A DNA stretch of 38,262 nucleotides, from the NCBI GenBank assembly GCA_035651635.1, contig DASRFK010000201.1, forward strand, positions 1-38,262, in the 5' to 3' direction. Position 1 is the stretch's first letter, and each line of letters opens with the position of its first letter. Below are positions 22,523 through 31,834 of the stretch, piece by piece. The notes under the pieces were generated by a model. It did not search any database. It had not been told where the DNA came from and worked only from the letters and a program-made list of their open reading frames with translations. Source of the DNA: JANXQE01 sp035651635 (lineage in GTDB: Bacteria > Verrucomicrobiota > Verrucomicrobiia > Limisphaerales > UBA8199). The translations under genes were made by a program, and so were the position numbers.

Positions 22523-23914
22523 ATGCTAAGACGAGATCGCCTGCTTCGGATGCAGATCCATCAAATGATGGATGCGTGTCTGTTTGCCCTGGGGTTTTGG
22601 CTCGCTTATGTAGTGCGTTCCAGCCCCACGATTATCGAATGGTTCCACTTGGACGACGTCAGTCCCTTTGAAGCGTACGTCTGGTTATATCTGATTCTAA
22701 TCCCCGCGGCGCCACTGATCCTCGAAGCACAGGGCTTCTATAATCGGGCGATGCTCTGCTCGCGCCTGACGACTGCCTGGCTGCTCTTCAAGGCCTGCTT
22801 GTTCACGACTCTGGGGCTAATCCTCACGCTGTTCCTGTTTCATAGCGGCATCGCCCGCCTCGTCACGGTCCTATTCGGCGCCATCAGCTTCCTGCTTTTA
22901 TTCGCCAAAGAAGAAATTTTGCGCCGGGCATTCCGGAGCGAGTTGGCCAGGGCACAATATCGCCGCCGTTTCCTGCTGGTCGGTTCATCCGAGGAAACCA
23001 GCCGCATGAGCGCGGACCTGCGGGACCGATCGCCCGAAGCCATGGACGTCGTTGCGGAACTGGATCTAAACCAAACTTCCGTTGAACGGCTGGTGGAACT
23101 GCTTCACGAGCATTCCGTTAACGGCGTGATTATCAGCGCCAAACGCTCCTTTTTTGATCAAGTCGAAGCCGCCGTCCGCGCCTGCGAACTCGAAGGGGTT
23201 GAGGTTTGGTTGATGGCCGACTTTTTCAAAACCCAAATCTCGCGAACCAGTTTTGATGATTTCTACGGTCAGGCCATTATGGTTTTTCGCGCCGTCCCCG
23301 AAGCGTCCTGGCAAAGCGTGGGCAAGCAATTACTCGATTTCTTTGGCGCGTTGGCGCTCTTGTTGGTTCTGGCGCCCTGGCTGGCCGTCGTCGCTTTGGT
23401 GGTCAAACTTACATCGCCCGGCCCCATTTTCTTCCGTCAACAACGCTCCGGCCTGAACGGGCGTCCCTTTACGCTCTATAAGTTCCGCACCATGGTCACT
23501 AATGCCGAACAACTCAAACACGAACTGGCCGCCATGAACGAAATGAGCGGCCCGGTGTTCAAGCTGGTCAATGACCCGCGAGTAACACGTTTCGGGCGGT
23601 TGCTGCGCAAATTCAGCATCGACGAATTGCCCCAGCTCATCAATGTGTTGCGCGGCGAAATGAGCCTGGTCGGACCGCGCCCTTTGCCAGTCGATGAGGT
23701 AAAGCGTTTCAACGACGTGGCGCACCGCCGACGCTTGAGCGTGAAGCCCGGGCTAACCTGCCTGTGGCAGGTGAGCGGACGCAATCGCGTCAAAGATTTC
23801 AAAGATTGGGTGCGGCTGGACCTGGAGTACATCGACAATTGGTCTTTGTGGCTGGACCTGAAGATCATTTGCCGCACGCTTCCAGTCGTGCTTTCGGGTG
23901 CGGGAGCCAGTTGA
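22523..23914 (+). CDS. Polyprenyl-phosphate sugar-phosphotransferase (WcaJ/EpsB type)
   Basis: A 463-residue protein from ATG 22523 (MLRRDRLLRMQIHQMMDACL); the longer start at 22457 lacks support. It has an N-terminal block of four to five membrane helices, a CoA-binding-like Rossmann region (about residues 140-250), a further membrane segment and the C-terminal bacterial sugar transferase domain: FTLYKFRTM, KFSIDELPQLINVLRGEMSL, VGPRPLP and VKPGLTCLWQVSGRN. It transfers the first sugar-1-phosphate onto undecaprenyl phosphate to start an exopolysaccharide repeat unit, at the inner membrane. Confidence 0.9.
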   Translation: MLRRDRLLRMQIHQMMDACLFALGFWLAYVVRSSPTIIEWFHLDDVSPFEAYVWLYLILIPAAPLILEAQGFYNRAMLCSRLTTAWLLFKACLFTTLGLILTLFLFHSGIARLVTVLFGAISFLLLFAKEEILRRAFRSELARAQYRRRFLLVGSSEETSRMSADLRDRSPEAMDVVAELDLNQTSVERLVELLHEHSVNGVIISAKRSFFDQVEAAVRACELEGVEVWLMADFFKTQISRTSFDDFYGQAIMVFRAVPEASWQSVGKQLLDFFGALALLLVLAPWLAVVALVVKLTSPGPIFFRQQRSGLNGRPFTLYKFRTMVTNAEQLKHELAAMNEMSGPVFKLVNDPRVTRFGRLLRKFSIDELPQLINVLRGEMSLVGPRPLPVDEVKRFNDVAHRRRLSVKPGLTCLWQVSGRNRVKDFKDWVRLDLEYIDNWSLWLDLKIICRTLPVVLSGAGAS

Positions 23915-23978
23915 GGCTGGGTCGACCACCCTCCACAGTAGCGACTTCCCTTTAAAACTTCTTGAAGCCACTCAATAT

Positions 23979-24947
23979 ATGAAAAAGCGACGTTCAGCCG
24001 CCCAGCCGGCTACACAACCTTGCAGCGTCGTGACCGGCGCGGCCGGCTTTCTTGGTTCTCACCTGACGGATCTTCTGCTGGCTCGCGGTCATAAGGTGAT
24101 CGGCATCGACAATTTTGTCACCGGCACGGTCAATAACATCGTGCATTTGGGAGGCAACCCGAACTTTAAGTTTATTCAACAGGACGTAACTGAGTTTATT
24201 TTTCTCGATGTGCCCGTGGACTACGTGTGGCACTTCGCTTCGCCGGCCAGTCCGGTGGACTACCTGGAATTGCCGATTCAAACACTCAAGGTCGGTTCGC
24301 TCGGGACTCATAAGGCCTTGGGACTCGCCAAGCACAAAAAGGCGAGGTTTCTGCTGGCCTCGACGTCGGAGATTTACGGAGATCCCCTGGTCCACCCGCA
24401 GCCTGAGGAATACTGGGGCAACGTTAACACCATTGGACCGCGGGGTTGCTATGACGAAGCCAAGCGCTTCTCCGAAGCCATGGTCATGGCATACCATCGG
24501 GAACACAAGGTCCAGACACGGATCGTGCGCATCTTCAACACGTACGGGCCTCGCATGCGGCTGCACGACGGAAGGGTGGTGCCGGCGTTCATCAGCCAGG
24601 CTTTGAAAAACAAGCCCATTACCGTGTTTGGCAAAGGCGCACAGACCCGCAGCTTCTGTTACGTTTCCGATCTGATCGAAGGCATATACCGGCTCATGTT
24701 CAGCGATTATGACCTACCCATGAACATCGGGAATCCTGCCGAAATGACCGTGCTGGATTTTGCCAGGCAAATCATTGAAGCCACAGGATCCCGCAGCAAA
24801 ATAGCCTTCCGTCCGTTGCCGCAGGATGACCCCAAGCAGCGTCGCCCCGACATCACCCGTGCCCGCAGGCATCTTGCCTGGGAACCGAAAGTGGATTTGG
24901 CCCAGGGCCTGGTGAAAACGATCGATTATTTCCGCGAGAAGACCTAA
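23979..24947 (+). CDS. UDP-glucuronate decarboxylase-like SDR (UXS family)
   Basis: A 322-residue protein from ATG 23979 (MKKRRSAAQ). The NAD-binding motif VTGAAGFLGSHL, the active-site YDEAKRFSEAMV (YxxxK) and the sequence TYGPRMRLHDGRVVPAFI with SFCYVSDLIEGIYRL are typical of UDP-xylose synthases and extended-SDR decarboxylases. It would make UDP-xylose from UDP-glucuronate for polysaccharide assembly with the adjacent sugar transferase. An epimerase/dehydratase function is the alternative. Confidence 0.85.
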   Translation: MKKRRSAAQPATQPCSVVTGAAGFLGSHLTDLLLARGHKVIGIDNFVTGTVNNIVHLGGNPNFKFIQQDVTEFIFLDVPVDYVWHFASPASPVDYLELPIQTLKVGSLGTHKALGLAKHKKARFLLASTSEIYGDPLVHPQPEEYWGNVNTIGPRGCYDEAKRFSEAMVMAYHREHKVQTRIVRIFNTYGPRMRLHDGRVVPAFISQALKNKPITVFGKGAQTRSFCYVSDLIEGIYRLMFSDYDLPMNIGNPAEMTVLDFARQIIEATGSRSKIAFRPLPQDDPKQRRPDITRARRHLAWEPKVDLAQGLVKTIDYFREKT

Positions 24948-24963
24948 GCCGACTTTCCGGACC

Positions 24964-25947
24964 TCAATGATGTGGTTTCGGGACGGGTTCGCGCGGCTCT
25001 GGCTCGCTGGCCGGCGGGGGAACAGCACCCAGGGCAATGCCAAGACGGACCCAGCGATTTCTCAGCAAAGGGCTGAGAATCTCGTCCATCTCGCTGTAAT
25101 GTTGACGCATTTCGCTTTCAAGCTGCTGGATTTCCTTTTTGTGCCGAGTCTCGAAAGTCCCCAGATTGTTTAATTGTTCCAGGTAGAGCTGGTGCAAACG
25201 GGCGGCGCTGTGCGCCAACTCCTTTACCGTCTCGCCTGCCGACGCGGTGGTCGGCTCAAATGCAAATCCCAGGTCGGTCATCGCGCTGCCGTGCAGTTCG
25301 TTGAACAATGCCATCTGACCGGGCGTCCATTGCTTCAGATAGTCGGTATTCTGGCCACGCCGAAAAAAAGCCGGGGATTTTTTTTGGAGTTCATTGAATT
25401 CGGGTAAAGCAACCTCTTTAGGCTCTCGTTTCAAAAACTCCGCCAGTTTCTGGATTGTTTGCTCCGGCGCCGCCACCAGTTCGTCATACCGTATCAAGAG
25501 TGTCTTGGAACGGGTTTTAGGCCGCCAGGCCCAATAATGATCACTCCAGGAGCCAAATTGACACGCCCCGGCGATGATTTCAGTCAGTGACGGCTGCTCA
25601 AAAGCGAACTTTCGGTGGTAATGATAATAAGACTCAAGGGCCGCCCGGCCATCCCGCGCAATAAAAATGGTCGGCGCCCCATCGGTGGGCAGATCATGAG
25701 TTTTTATCGCGATGGGCACACCGCCCATTCCGCCTTTGAGCCGCTCTCGCCAATTTCGAGGCAGGCGCGGGGCCTCTTCCAACGCTTCGGCCGAGGGGTC
25801 CCGGTGTGTCATTCCTTCGACGTAATAAATCGAATAGGACGGCAATTGAAAAACTCGTTCCAGGAGAATCCGTAAAAAGGTATTTCCGGAACGGGGATAA
25901 GAAGCAATCCAAACCGGGCGCGCGGCTGTCGTCGGAAACTCGAACAT
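24964..25947 (-). CDS. Sulfotransferase domain protein
   Basis: A 327-residue protein. The 5'-phosphosulfate loop of PAPS-dependent sulfotransferases is seen in ASYPRSGNTFLRIL near residues 15-28, followed by YVEGMTHRD, FIARDGRAALESYYHYHRKF (3'-phosphate-binding R and S) and LLIRYDELVAAPEQT. The C-terminal about 80 residues are a charged coiled coil (KELAHSAARLHQLYLEQLNN) and a Pro/Glu-rich tail, an unusual extension. Convergent with the UXS gene, 16 nt apart. It may sulfate the surface polysaccharide or glycoprotein encoded nearby. Confidence 0.85.
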   Translation of the reverse strand: MFEFPTTAARPVWIASYPRSGNTFLRILLERVFQLPSYSIYYVEGMTHRDPSAEALEEAPRLPRNWRERLKGGMGGVPIAIKTHDLPTDGAPTIFIARDGRAALESYYHYHRKFAFEQPSLTEIIAGACQFGSWSDHYWAWRPKTRSKTLLIRYDELVAAPEQTIQKLAEFLKREPKEVALPEFNELQKKSPAFFRRGQNTDYLKQWTPGQMALFNELHGSAMTDLGFAFEPTTASAGETVKELAHSAARLHQLYLEQLNNLGTFETRHKKEIQQLESEMRQHYSEMDEILSPLLRNRWVRLGIALGAVPPPASEPEPREPVPKPHH

Positions 25948-26264
25948 AGCTCTTGAATTGTTTGCGGGCGCGCACCGCGACCTGGCAGCCTCACACTGCG
26001 CCGTCGCCGTCTGCGTTGCTTGATTCGCCCGCGTTCCGCTGACGGTATGACCGCGCCCTCACCGGCCGTGAGCCTGATGCCGTGCTCGACGGGATAAATG
26101 AGGTAACCGCGACACCGAAGTCAAGCCGCAGTTCAATCCAAGCGCATCACGCCCCTCCCCGCCAGTGCATTCGAAAGCATGGTGGGCGGCGCAATTCGTC
26201 ATGCGTTTCCAACCACGAACCAGCCACGGTCCGGGACGCCCGGGTTCCATTGGCTGCGGACCGA
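25948..26264. other. Intergenic region without recognisable gene
   Basis: Between sulfotransferase (start 25947) and the secreted protein (stop 26265), both on the minus strand. It is GC-rich; I see only small palindromes (for example CGGGACGCCCGGG) and no convincing gene, RNA or terminator. Confidence 0.4.
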
Positions 26265-26807
26265 CTAAGGCGCGTTGGTGGTGTCGACAAGGCGGCCGCC
26301 GGTAGAAACCTGCGCGCTAAACACAGCTCCAAGGTCGGATTTCGAGTAAAGAACAGTGCCCGTCAGGCTGTCACCGACCAGGCCGCCACTGCTGTTGAGC
26401 GTGCGCAACTCTAAGCCGAAGAAGGACCCGAGCGCAGTATCGTGAGATTGATCGGTCAGGAGAGCATGACGCACAGTGACGCTTCCGCTGGGATTGGTGA
26501 CATCGGTGAAGGTATCCTGCATTTGGAAGACGCTGGCCACAAACGCCCCGTTGTTTTGAACGACGGCCGCGTCTCGTTTGTTCGGACGATAAACAAAAAC
26601 AAGCTGGCTTGGGTCCATGCCCGCGCTTTGCGCGACTTGATTGACTATCGCCGATTCCGAAAAGGACACCGCGACAATGTGGCCGGTGGAATTTTTGGTG
26701 TAGTAGGTTCCTCGCCAGAATAGCCGAAACAGGTCATCGGCTCGGCCGACGTTCGAGCAGACGCAGGAAAGCGCGACAACCAAAAACAACCAAGCTGGTT
26801 TTTTCAT
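26265..26807 (-). CDS. Secreted hypothetical protein
   Basis: A 180-residue protein from ATG 26807 (MKKPAWLFLVVALSCVCSNV), a clear signal peptide cut near GRA-DDLF; a second ATG four codons upstream is possible. The mature part is beta-rich with Ser/Thr-rich loops (YTKNSTGHIVAVSFSESAIV) and ends in a strand VSTGGRLVDTTNAP. No domain recognised. It is likely periplasmic or outer-surface. There is no C-terminal sorting tail. Confidence 0.65.
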   Translation of the reverse strand: MKKPAWLFLVVALSCVCSNVGRADDLFRLFWRGTYYTKNSTGHIVAVSFSESAIVNQVAQSAGMDPSQLVFVYRPNKRDAAVVQNNGAFVASVFQMQDTFTDVTNPSGSVTVRHALLTDQSHDTALGSFFGLELRTLNSSGGLVGDSLTGTVLYSKSDLGAVFSAQVSTGGRLVDTTNAP

Positions 26808-26980
26808 AGAAACATGCATTGTTTTTTCGTGCCAACTCTCGTCGGTATCGCGGCCTCCACCAATAGGGCGGTCTCCCCAAAACCAGCAATAATAACCGCC
26901 CCTTTCTGCCAATCCGAAACTCAAAGATCCGGCCACCGCGACAGCGCGAGCGAGGGACCGCGAGAAAACCGAAGAGGCTT

Positions 26981-27006
26981 CGCGGTTTGCGCTCGCGGTT
27001 TGCGCT
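26981..27006. repeat. 13-bp tandem duplication
   Basis: CGCGGTTTGCGCT at 26981-26993 is repeated exactly at 26994-27006, in the 292-nt gap between a secreted-protein gene and the CBM48 gene. The gap holds no gene; it includes the latter's AAGGAG (27085-27090). Confidence 0.6.
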
Positions 27007-27099
27007 TGCCAGTTTTTCCCATTTTGTTCTTCTGAGTGTGGTTTAGAAAATGATCGTTTTTGATTAGCAAGCCTGTTTGCAGAAAAGGAGTTTTGCCTC

Positions 27100-27411
27100 A
27101 TGGAGTCCGCCAGTCCTTTGTTTTCAGCCCAACGCTATTCGGCCAAGAGAATGTCCAAGCCCGTGAATTTTATTTGTGTGGCGCCAGCGGCAAAAAGGGT
27201 AAGCCTGGTTGGAGAGTTCAACGGCTGGAATCCCGAAGCGCACCCCATGAAACGCCAACCCGATGGTGTTTGGCTTCTCCAAGTCCCCTTGCATCACGGG
27301 CACCACCAGTACCGATTTCTGGTCGACGACAAGCCCGAGCTCGATCCCAAAGCGAGCGGCATTGCTCGGGACCGCTCAGGTGAGCGCGCCTCTCTAATTG
27401 CGGTTAGTTGA
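27100..27411 (+). CDS. Small CBM48 (glycogen-binding) protein
   Basis: A 103-residue protein with AAGGAG 9 nt upstream of ATG 27100. Residues about 20-90 match the CBM48/AMPK glycogen-binding fold: VNFICVAPAAKRVSLVGEFN, GWNPEAHPM, DGVWLLQVPLHHGHHQYRFL, VDDKPELDP. This domain usually sits at the N-terminus of isoamylases and branching enzymes, here alone. It may recruit a partner to alpha-glucan. Such free-standing CBM48 proteins are known in Verrucomicrobiota-like genomes (from memory). Confidence 0.8.
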   Translation: MESASPLFSAQRYSAKRMSKPVNFICVAPAAKRVSLVGEFNGWNPEAHPMKRQPDGVWLLQVPLHHGHHQYRFLVDDKPELDPKASGIARDRSGERASLIAVS

Positions 27412-27603
27412 AGCCTTCAGTCAAATCGTCCCTTGAGTAAATTCAGCGGGCTCTCGGAGCAACTTGGAATGCCACTCAAGCCGCGGGCGGAGAAAGAGCC
27501 CGTCGAGTTGCTGGTGAGGCGCAAAACTGAATGATTTACCGCGGTTGCCACGGGGTTGCCATCCAGCTCTGGTGCGTTTGGCCGCTTTGGCTAATCGTTT
27601 TGC

Positions 27604-28608
27604 CTAGGCTGTCCCCCTCGCCTTGGGGAGCAGGTCGCTGACCATGGACTTTTCTTCGCGAAGCTCGTTCACGGTGGCGTCGATCTTGCCACGGCTGAAC
27701 TGACTGATCGGCAGATCGGGCACAATTTGGACCCGGCGGCCGTCGCTGCGAATCGGGAAGGAGCTAATCAGCCCCCGCTCGACTCCATAACTGCCGTCGG
27801 AGCAGAGGCAGAGGCTATGCCAGTCACCCGCAGGAGTGGGCTGAGTGATCGAACGGACCGTATCGACCACGGCATTGGCTGCGCTGGCAGCACTGGAGGC
27901 ACCACGGGCCTTGATAATTGCCGCCCCACGCTGCTGAACCGAGCTGATAAACTCTCCGCGCAACCACGCGTCGTCGGTAATGACTTTGGGTGCCGGTTTT
28001 CCTTGAATCCGCGCGTTTTCAAAATCAGGGTACTGGGTGGCAGAGTGATTGCCCCAAATTACGGTGTTAGTCACCATGGTGACATCCACACCCGCTTTGC
28101 GGGCCAACTGCGATTTGGCCCGATTTTCATCGAGTCGAGTCATGGCAAAAAAGCGGTCCGGTGGCAGCTGCGGAGCGTTGTTCATGGCAATCAGGCAGTT
28201 GGTATTGCAAGGGTTGCCAACGACCAGCACGCGAACGTCCTGGGCCGCGCTACGCTGGATGGCCTGGCCCTGGCCAATGAAAATCTTGCCATTAATCCCA
28301 AGCAGGTCCTTGCGCTCCATGCCGGCTTTGCGCGGAACACTGCCGACCAGCAGCGCCCAATTAACATCCCGAAAGCCTTCATCCAGGTTTGCCGTCGGCA
28401 CAACTCCTTTGAGCAATGGAAAAGCGCAATCCTCCAGTTCCATCACTACTCCGGCTAAAGCCGGCAGTGCCGGTTCAATCTCGATCAAGTTCAAAATCAC
28501 GGGCTGGTCCGGCCCAAACATGGCGCCAGAAGCGATTCGGAATAAAAGCGAATAGCCGATCTGGCCGGCTGCGCCGGTCACGGCTACACGGATGGGTGAG
28601 AGGCTCAT
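27604..28608 (-). CDS. mdh: Malate dehydrogenase
   Basis: A 334-residue protein, standard for NAD/NADP type 2 malate dehydrogenase. The Rossmann motif TGAAGQIGYSLLFRIASGAM is at residues 11-30; substrate arginines lie in VPRKAGMERKDLL (R93, R99), with TRLDENRA (R158), and the catalytic histidine is H188 in WGNHSATQYPD. It interconverts malate and oxaloacetate in the citric acid cycle. No other TCA gene is adjacent; it diverges from the histidine kinase. Confidence 0.95.
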   Translation of the reverse strand: MSLSPIRVAVTGAAGQIGYSLLFRIASGAMFGPDQPVILNLIEIEPALPALAGVVMELEDCAFPLLKGVVPTANLDEGFRDVNWALLVGSVPRKAGMERKDLLGINGKIFIGQGQAIQRSAAQDVRVLVVGNPCNTNCLIAMNNAPQLPPDRFFAMTRLDENRAKSQLARKAGVDVTMVTNTVIWGNHSATQYPDFENARIQGKPAPKVITDDAWLRGEFISSVQQRGAAIIKARGASSAASAANAVVDTVRSITQPTPAGDWHSLCLCSDGSYGVERGLISSFPIRSDGRRVQIVPDLPISQFSRGKIDATVNELREEKSMVSDLLPKARGTA

Positions 28609-28903
28609 AAGTTGACGTTTTCTGCCGGGCCCGAATGTTCACAATTGCGCGACGGTTTGCAACTGCAAACCCGCCGGTTTTGCGTCCGTGCTCTCTTTGG
28701 AGCGGCCGACGAGCCGGTGGGTTTGTACCCCATGCACAGACGCGGCCAAAGCACCATATTTGTCCGTGGTCATGCGCCCTGTGCTGAATGCGACATGGGA
28801 GAACCTTATGGAGCTCGGGACTAAGCCGCTCCAGTCAAAACCAAGCAGCCCTTGCCTTTGGCTGGAAACCCCGCTTTATTCAAGGTCACAACGGTTCCAA
28901 GTG

Positions 28904-29677
28904 ATGACAGCCGAGCCAGATCCATCCCACCGCAAGGACGCTAACCGCTCCACTGCAGAAGAGCGATTGCGGCAGGTTTTGGCGCAATTGCAGGCCGCTA
29001 ACGAGGAACTTGATTCATTTTGTTACTCCGTTTCGCATGACTTGCGCGCGCCTCTGCGCAGTGTTCGAGGCTTTAACGAGGTCCTCCTCGAACGTTATGC
29101 CCAGCACCTGGACGCGCGCGGACAGGAATTTCTGCGCCGGGCTTGCGATGCCGGCCGCCACATGGAGGAGCTGATCGAGAGTCTGCTTAAGCTCTCCCGG
29201 GTTGGACGCGCGCAGTTGGTCCGAGCAGAGGTGGATCTAAGCCAGATTGCCAAGGCGGTCGCCGACGAACTCTCGACGGGGGACTCCTCCCGCCAGGTCA
29301 GGTTCAGCATCGCTTCGGGCATTCGCGTTACTGGCGACGAACGGTTGCTGCGCATTGTTTTGGATAACCTCCTCCGCAATGCCTGGAAATTCACCGCGCG
29401 TCGAGCGGATGCTCTGATTGAAGTTGGGAGGGAAACGGGTCCCGAGCGGCCGATCTTCGTGCGTGATAATGGCGTCGGTTTTGACCCAGCGTATGCGGAC
29501 AGACTTTTTGGCGTGTTTCAGCGGCTCCATTCCGAGAGTGACTTCGCTGGGACCGGGACCGACTTAGCCATCGTCAAGCGCATCATTCGTCGGCATGGGG
29601 GGCGGGTCTGGGCTCGCGGTGAGATCGATCGTGGAGCCACTTTTTATTTCTCAATTCCGAGTGATGAAATCAGCTGA
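28904..29677 (+). CDS. Sensor histidine kinase (HisKA-HATPase)
   Basis: A 257-residue protein from ATG 28904 (MTAEPDPSHRKDANRS); in-frame starts at 28688 and 28808 exist but give an uncharacteristic Cys/Pro-rich leader. No membrane or sensor domain. H45 lies in YSVSHDLRAPLRSVRGF, an N box in IVLDNLLRNAWKFT, and G1 DNGVGFD. The G2 box reads GTGTDLAIVKRIIRRHGG, where D220 replaces the conserved glycine of GTGxGLA. It is followed, with a 14-nt overlap, by a receiver-hybrid kinase. Probably a cytosolic kinase or kinase-like partner. Confidence 0.85.
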   Translation: MTAEPDPSHRKDANRSTAEERLRQVLAQLQAANEELDSFCYSVSHDLRAPLRSVRGFNEVLLERYAQHLDARGQEFLRRACDAGRHMEELIESLLKLSRVGRAQLVRAEVDLSQIAKAVADELSTGDSSRQVRFSIASGIRVTGDERLLRIVLDNLLRNAWKFTARRADALIEVGRETGPERPIFVRDNGVGFDPAYADRLFGVFQRLHSESDFAGTGTDLAIVKRIIRRHGGRVWARGEIDRGATFYFSIPSDEIS

Positions 29678-31799
29678 ATCGATTGCCACTCTGGTCTCCG
29701 TCCCAACGGACCCCGCCACCGGGCCCATGGCGCAGGAGCCAGCGACAGCCTCGGCCGCTGGACAGCCACTGCGGGTATTGATTGTTGAAGATTCGCAGAA
29801 CGATGCGCTGTTGCTCGAGATCGAGTTGCAGCGGACCGGCTACGAACCGTTTTGCCACCGGGTTGAAACGCGCGAGGCCATGAGCGCTGCCCTGATCAGC
29901 GAACGTTGGGACGTGGTCATTGCCGATTACGTCATGCCGCGCTTTAACGGCCTGGAGGCCCTGGCCCTGGTCAAAACTCAGGGCTTGGATCTGCCCTTCA
30001 TCATTGTTTCGGGCCATATCACTGACGATACGGCCGTAGCCGCTATGAAAGCCGGGGCTCATGACTATGTCATGAAAGACAACCTCGCCCGGCTTGGACC
30101 GGCCGTGCAGCGCGAGCTCAGAGAAGCCGAGGGGCGCCGGGCGCGCCAAACCATTGATCAGAAACTACGGGTCGAACAGGTTTTCCGCCGGGCGATCGAG
30201 AATTCCTTGCCGGCCGGCATAACGGCCGTGGACCTGGACGGACGCCAAACATACGTCAACCCCGCTTTCTGCGCGATGGTCGGCTGGAATCAGCAGGAAC
30301 TCATCGGGGCCAGACCGCCATTTGTGTACTGGCCTCCAGAGCACATCGAGACGATCACCTGCGAGCTCGAAAAAATAATCAATGGCAATGCGCCGCCGGG
30401 CGGACTGGAGCTGCGTTACTGCCGCCGCACGGGCGAAAGGATTGCCGTCCTGGTTCAGGTCACCCCGCTCAAGGACGCATTTGGCAACATTACCGGCTGG
30501 GTGAGTTCCAATTCGGACATCACTGAGCGCAAGCGCGCCGAGGCCCGACTCTCAGCCGAACATGCTGTGACCCGCGTGCTGGCCAACGCTGCTTCCTTGG
30601 AAGCCGCCGTGCCGGGAATTCTTGATGCGCTCTTGGGCAGTCTTGAGGTCGACGTCGCGGCTTTATGGGTACCCTCCCCGGAACAGGATTCCTTGCGCCT
30701 GGTCGATATGAATTCGCGGGATTCCTCGCCCAAAATGCGCGCCTTCATCGACGCTTCGAAACAGGCGGTGCTGAAACCAGGCGCAGGTTTGCCCGGCGTT
30801 GTTTGGCATGAACGCCGCCCCGTCTGGGTCGGGCCGCCCCCTTGCGAGGCGGAGTTTCTCAGGCGCGAGCCAGCCCTGGGCGCCGGCCTGCGTGGCGGGG
30901 TGGCGTTTCCCATTCAAAACGATGACAAATTCTTCGGCGTCCTCGAACTCTTCACGCAGCGGTCGCTGCCGTCCGATGAGGTCCTGCTGAATATGATGAC
31001 CGCCATCGGCAGTGAAATTGGCCAGTTCATACAACGCCGTCATGCCGAGGAGCAGTTGCGCCGCGCCCACGACGAGTTGGAAGTCCGTGTCCAACGCCGC
31101 ACGGCCGAACTCAAAGCCGCCAATGCCAAACTCCAGGCCTCCATCTCAGAGCGCCGGCGTCTGGAAAGCGAGTTGCTTGAAATTACGGAAAAGGAACGGC
31201 GCCGAATTGCCCTGGATTTGCATGACGATCTTGGACAAAAGCTCTCCGGAATCGCGCTCATGACCAAGGGCCTCGAGCTGAAACTCACCAAACTGCGGGC
31301 CGACACCGCCCAGGATGCCGCCCGGATTCACGCCCTGGTCCAGGAGGCAATGAGCCATGCCAGTGACCTGGCGCATGATCTCGCCACCCTGGATCTGCAG
31401 AACAAAACCCTGCCCGAAGCTCTCGAACACCTGGCCGATCATGCGCGAGAACTTTTTGGAATCCGCTGCGATTTCAACCATAAGGGAGAAGTGCCCGCCT
31501 TGGATTCCGCCATGGTAATGCAACTTTACAAAATTGCGCAAGAGGCCCTGACCAATGCCATCAAGCATGGCAAAGCCAAAGTCGCGCGCCTGGACTTGAA
31601 TGCCCAACCGCAGACCCTGACGCTGACCATTGTGAATGACGGGGTCCCTTTTCCTGATTTGCAGGGGCGCTCGACAGGGATGGGGTTGCGAATCATGAAT
31701 TATCGCGCCAGTCTCATTGGAGCGAGTCTGGAGGTAAAAGCCAACGGAGCCGAGGGCGCTGTGGTCACCTGCCGCGTGCCACTGGAACCAAAAAAGTAA
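29664..31799 (+). CDS. Hybrid kinase: receiver-PAS-GAF-HisKA_3
   Basis: A 711-residue protein from ATG 29664 (MKSAESIATLVS), overlapping the upstream kinase by 14 nt. An N-terminal receiver (about residues 37-155; D88 in IADYVMP is the phosphoacceptor, with KAGAHDYVMKDN), PAS (about 170-290), GAF (about 305-450), and a NarL-type dimerisation domain with H520 in EKERRRIALDLHDDLGQKLS, then an HATPase. No output domain. The upstream kinase could phosphorylate the receiver; the output DNA-binding regulator is not in this window. Cytoplasmic. Confidence 0.85.
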   Translation: MKSAESIATLVSVPTDPATGPMAQEPATASAAGQPLRVLIVEDSQNDALLLEIELQRTGYEPFCHRVETREAMSAALISERWDVVIADYVMPRFNGLEALALVKTQGLDLPFIIVSGHITDDTAVAAMKAGAHDYVMKDNLARLGPAVQRELREAEGRRARQTIDQKLRVEQVFRRAIENSLPAGITAVDLDGRQTYVNPAFCAMVGWNQQELIGARPPFVYWPPEHIETITCELEKIINGNAPPGGLELRYCRRTGERIAVLVQVTPLKDAFGNITGWVSSNSDITERKRAEARLSAEHAVTRVLANAASLEAAVPGILDALLGSLEVDVAALWVPSPEQDSLRLVDMNSRDSSPKMRAFIDASKQAVLKPGAGLPGVVWHERRPVWVGPPPCEAEFLRREPALGAGLRGGVAFPIQNDDKFFGVLELFTQRSLPSDEVLLNMMTAIGSEIGQFIQRRHAEEQLRRAHDELEVRVQRRTAELKAANAKLQASISERRRLESELLEITEKERRRIALDLHDDLGQKLSGIALMTKGLELKLTKLRADTAQDAARIHALVQEAMSHASDLAHDLATLDLQNKTLPEALEHLADHARELFGIRCDFNHKGEVPALDSAMVMQLYKIAQEALTNAIKHGKAKVARLDLNAQPQTLTLTIVNDGVPFPDLQGRSTGMGLRIMNYRASLIGASLEVKANGAEGAVVTCRVPLEPKK

Positions 31800-31834
31800 G
31801 CACCGGTCGCCTGGCGGCTGGACGCCGGACCGGA

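Noticed and set aside
26082..26414. Short forward ORF in the gap before the secreted protein gene
   Set aside because: It is basic, low in motif content and overlaps the 3' end of a gene with a clear signal peptide.
27727..28458. Forward ORF of 243 codons
   Set aside because: It is antisense to malate dehydrogenase, which has all its catalytic motifs.
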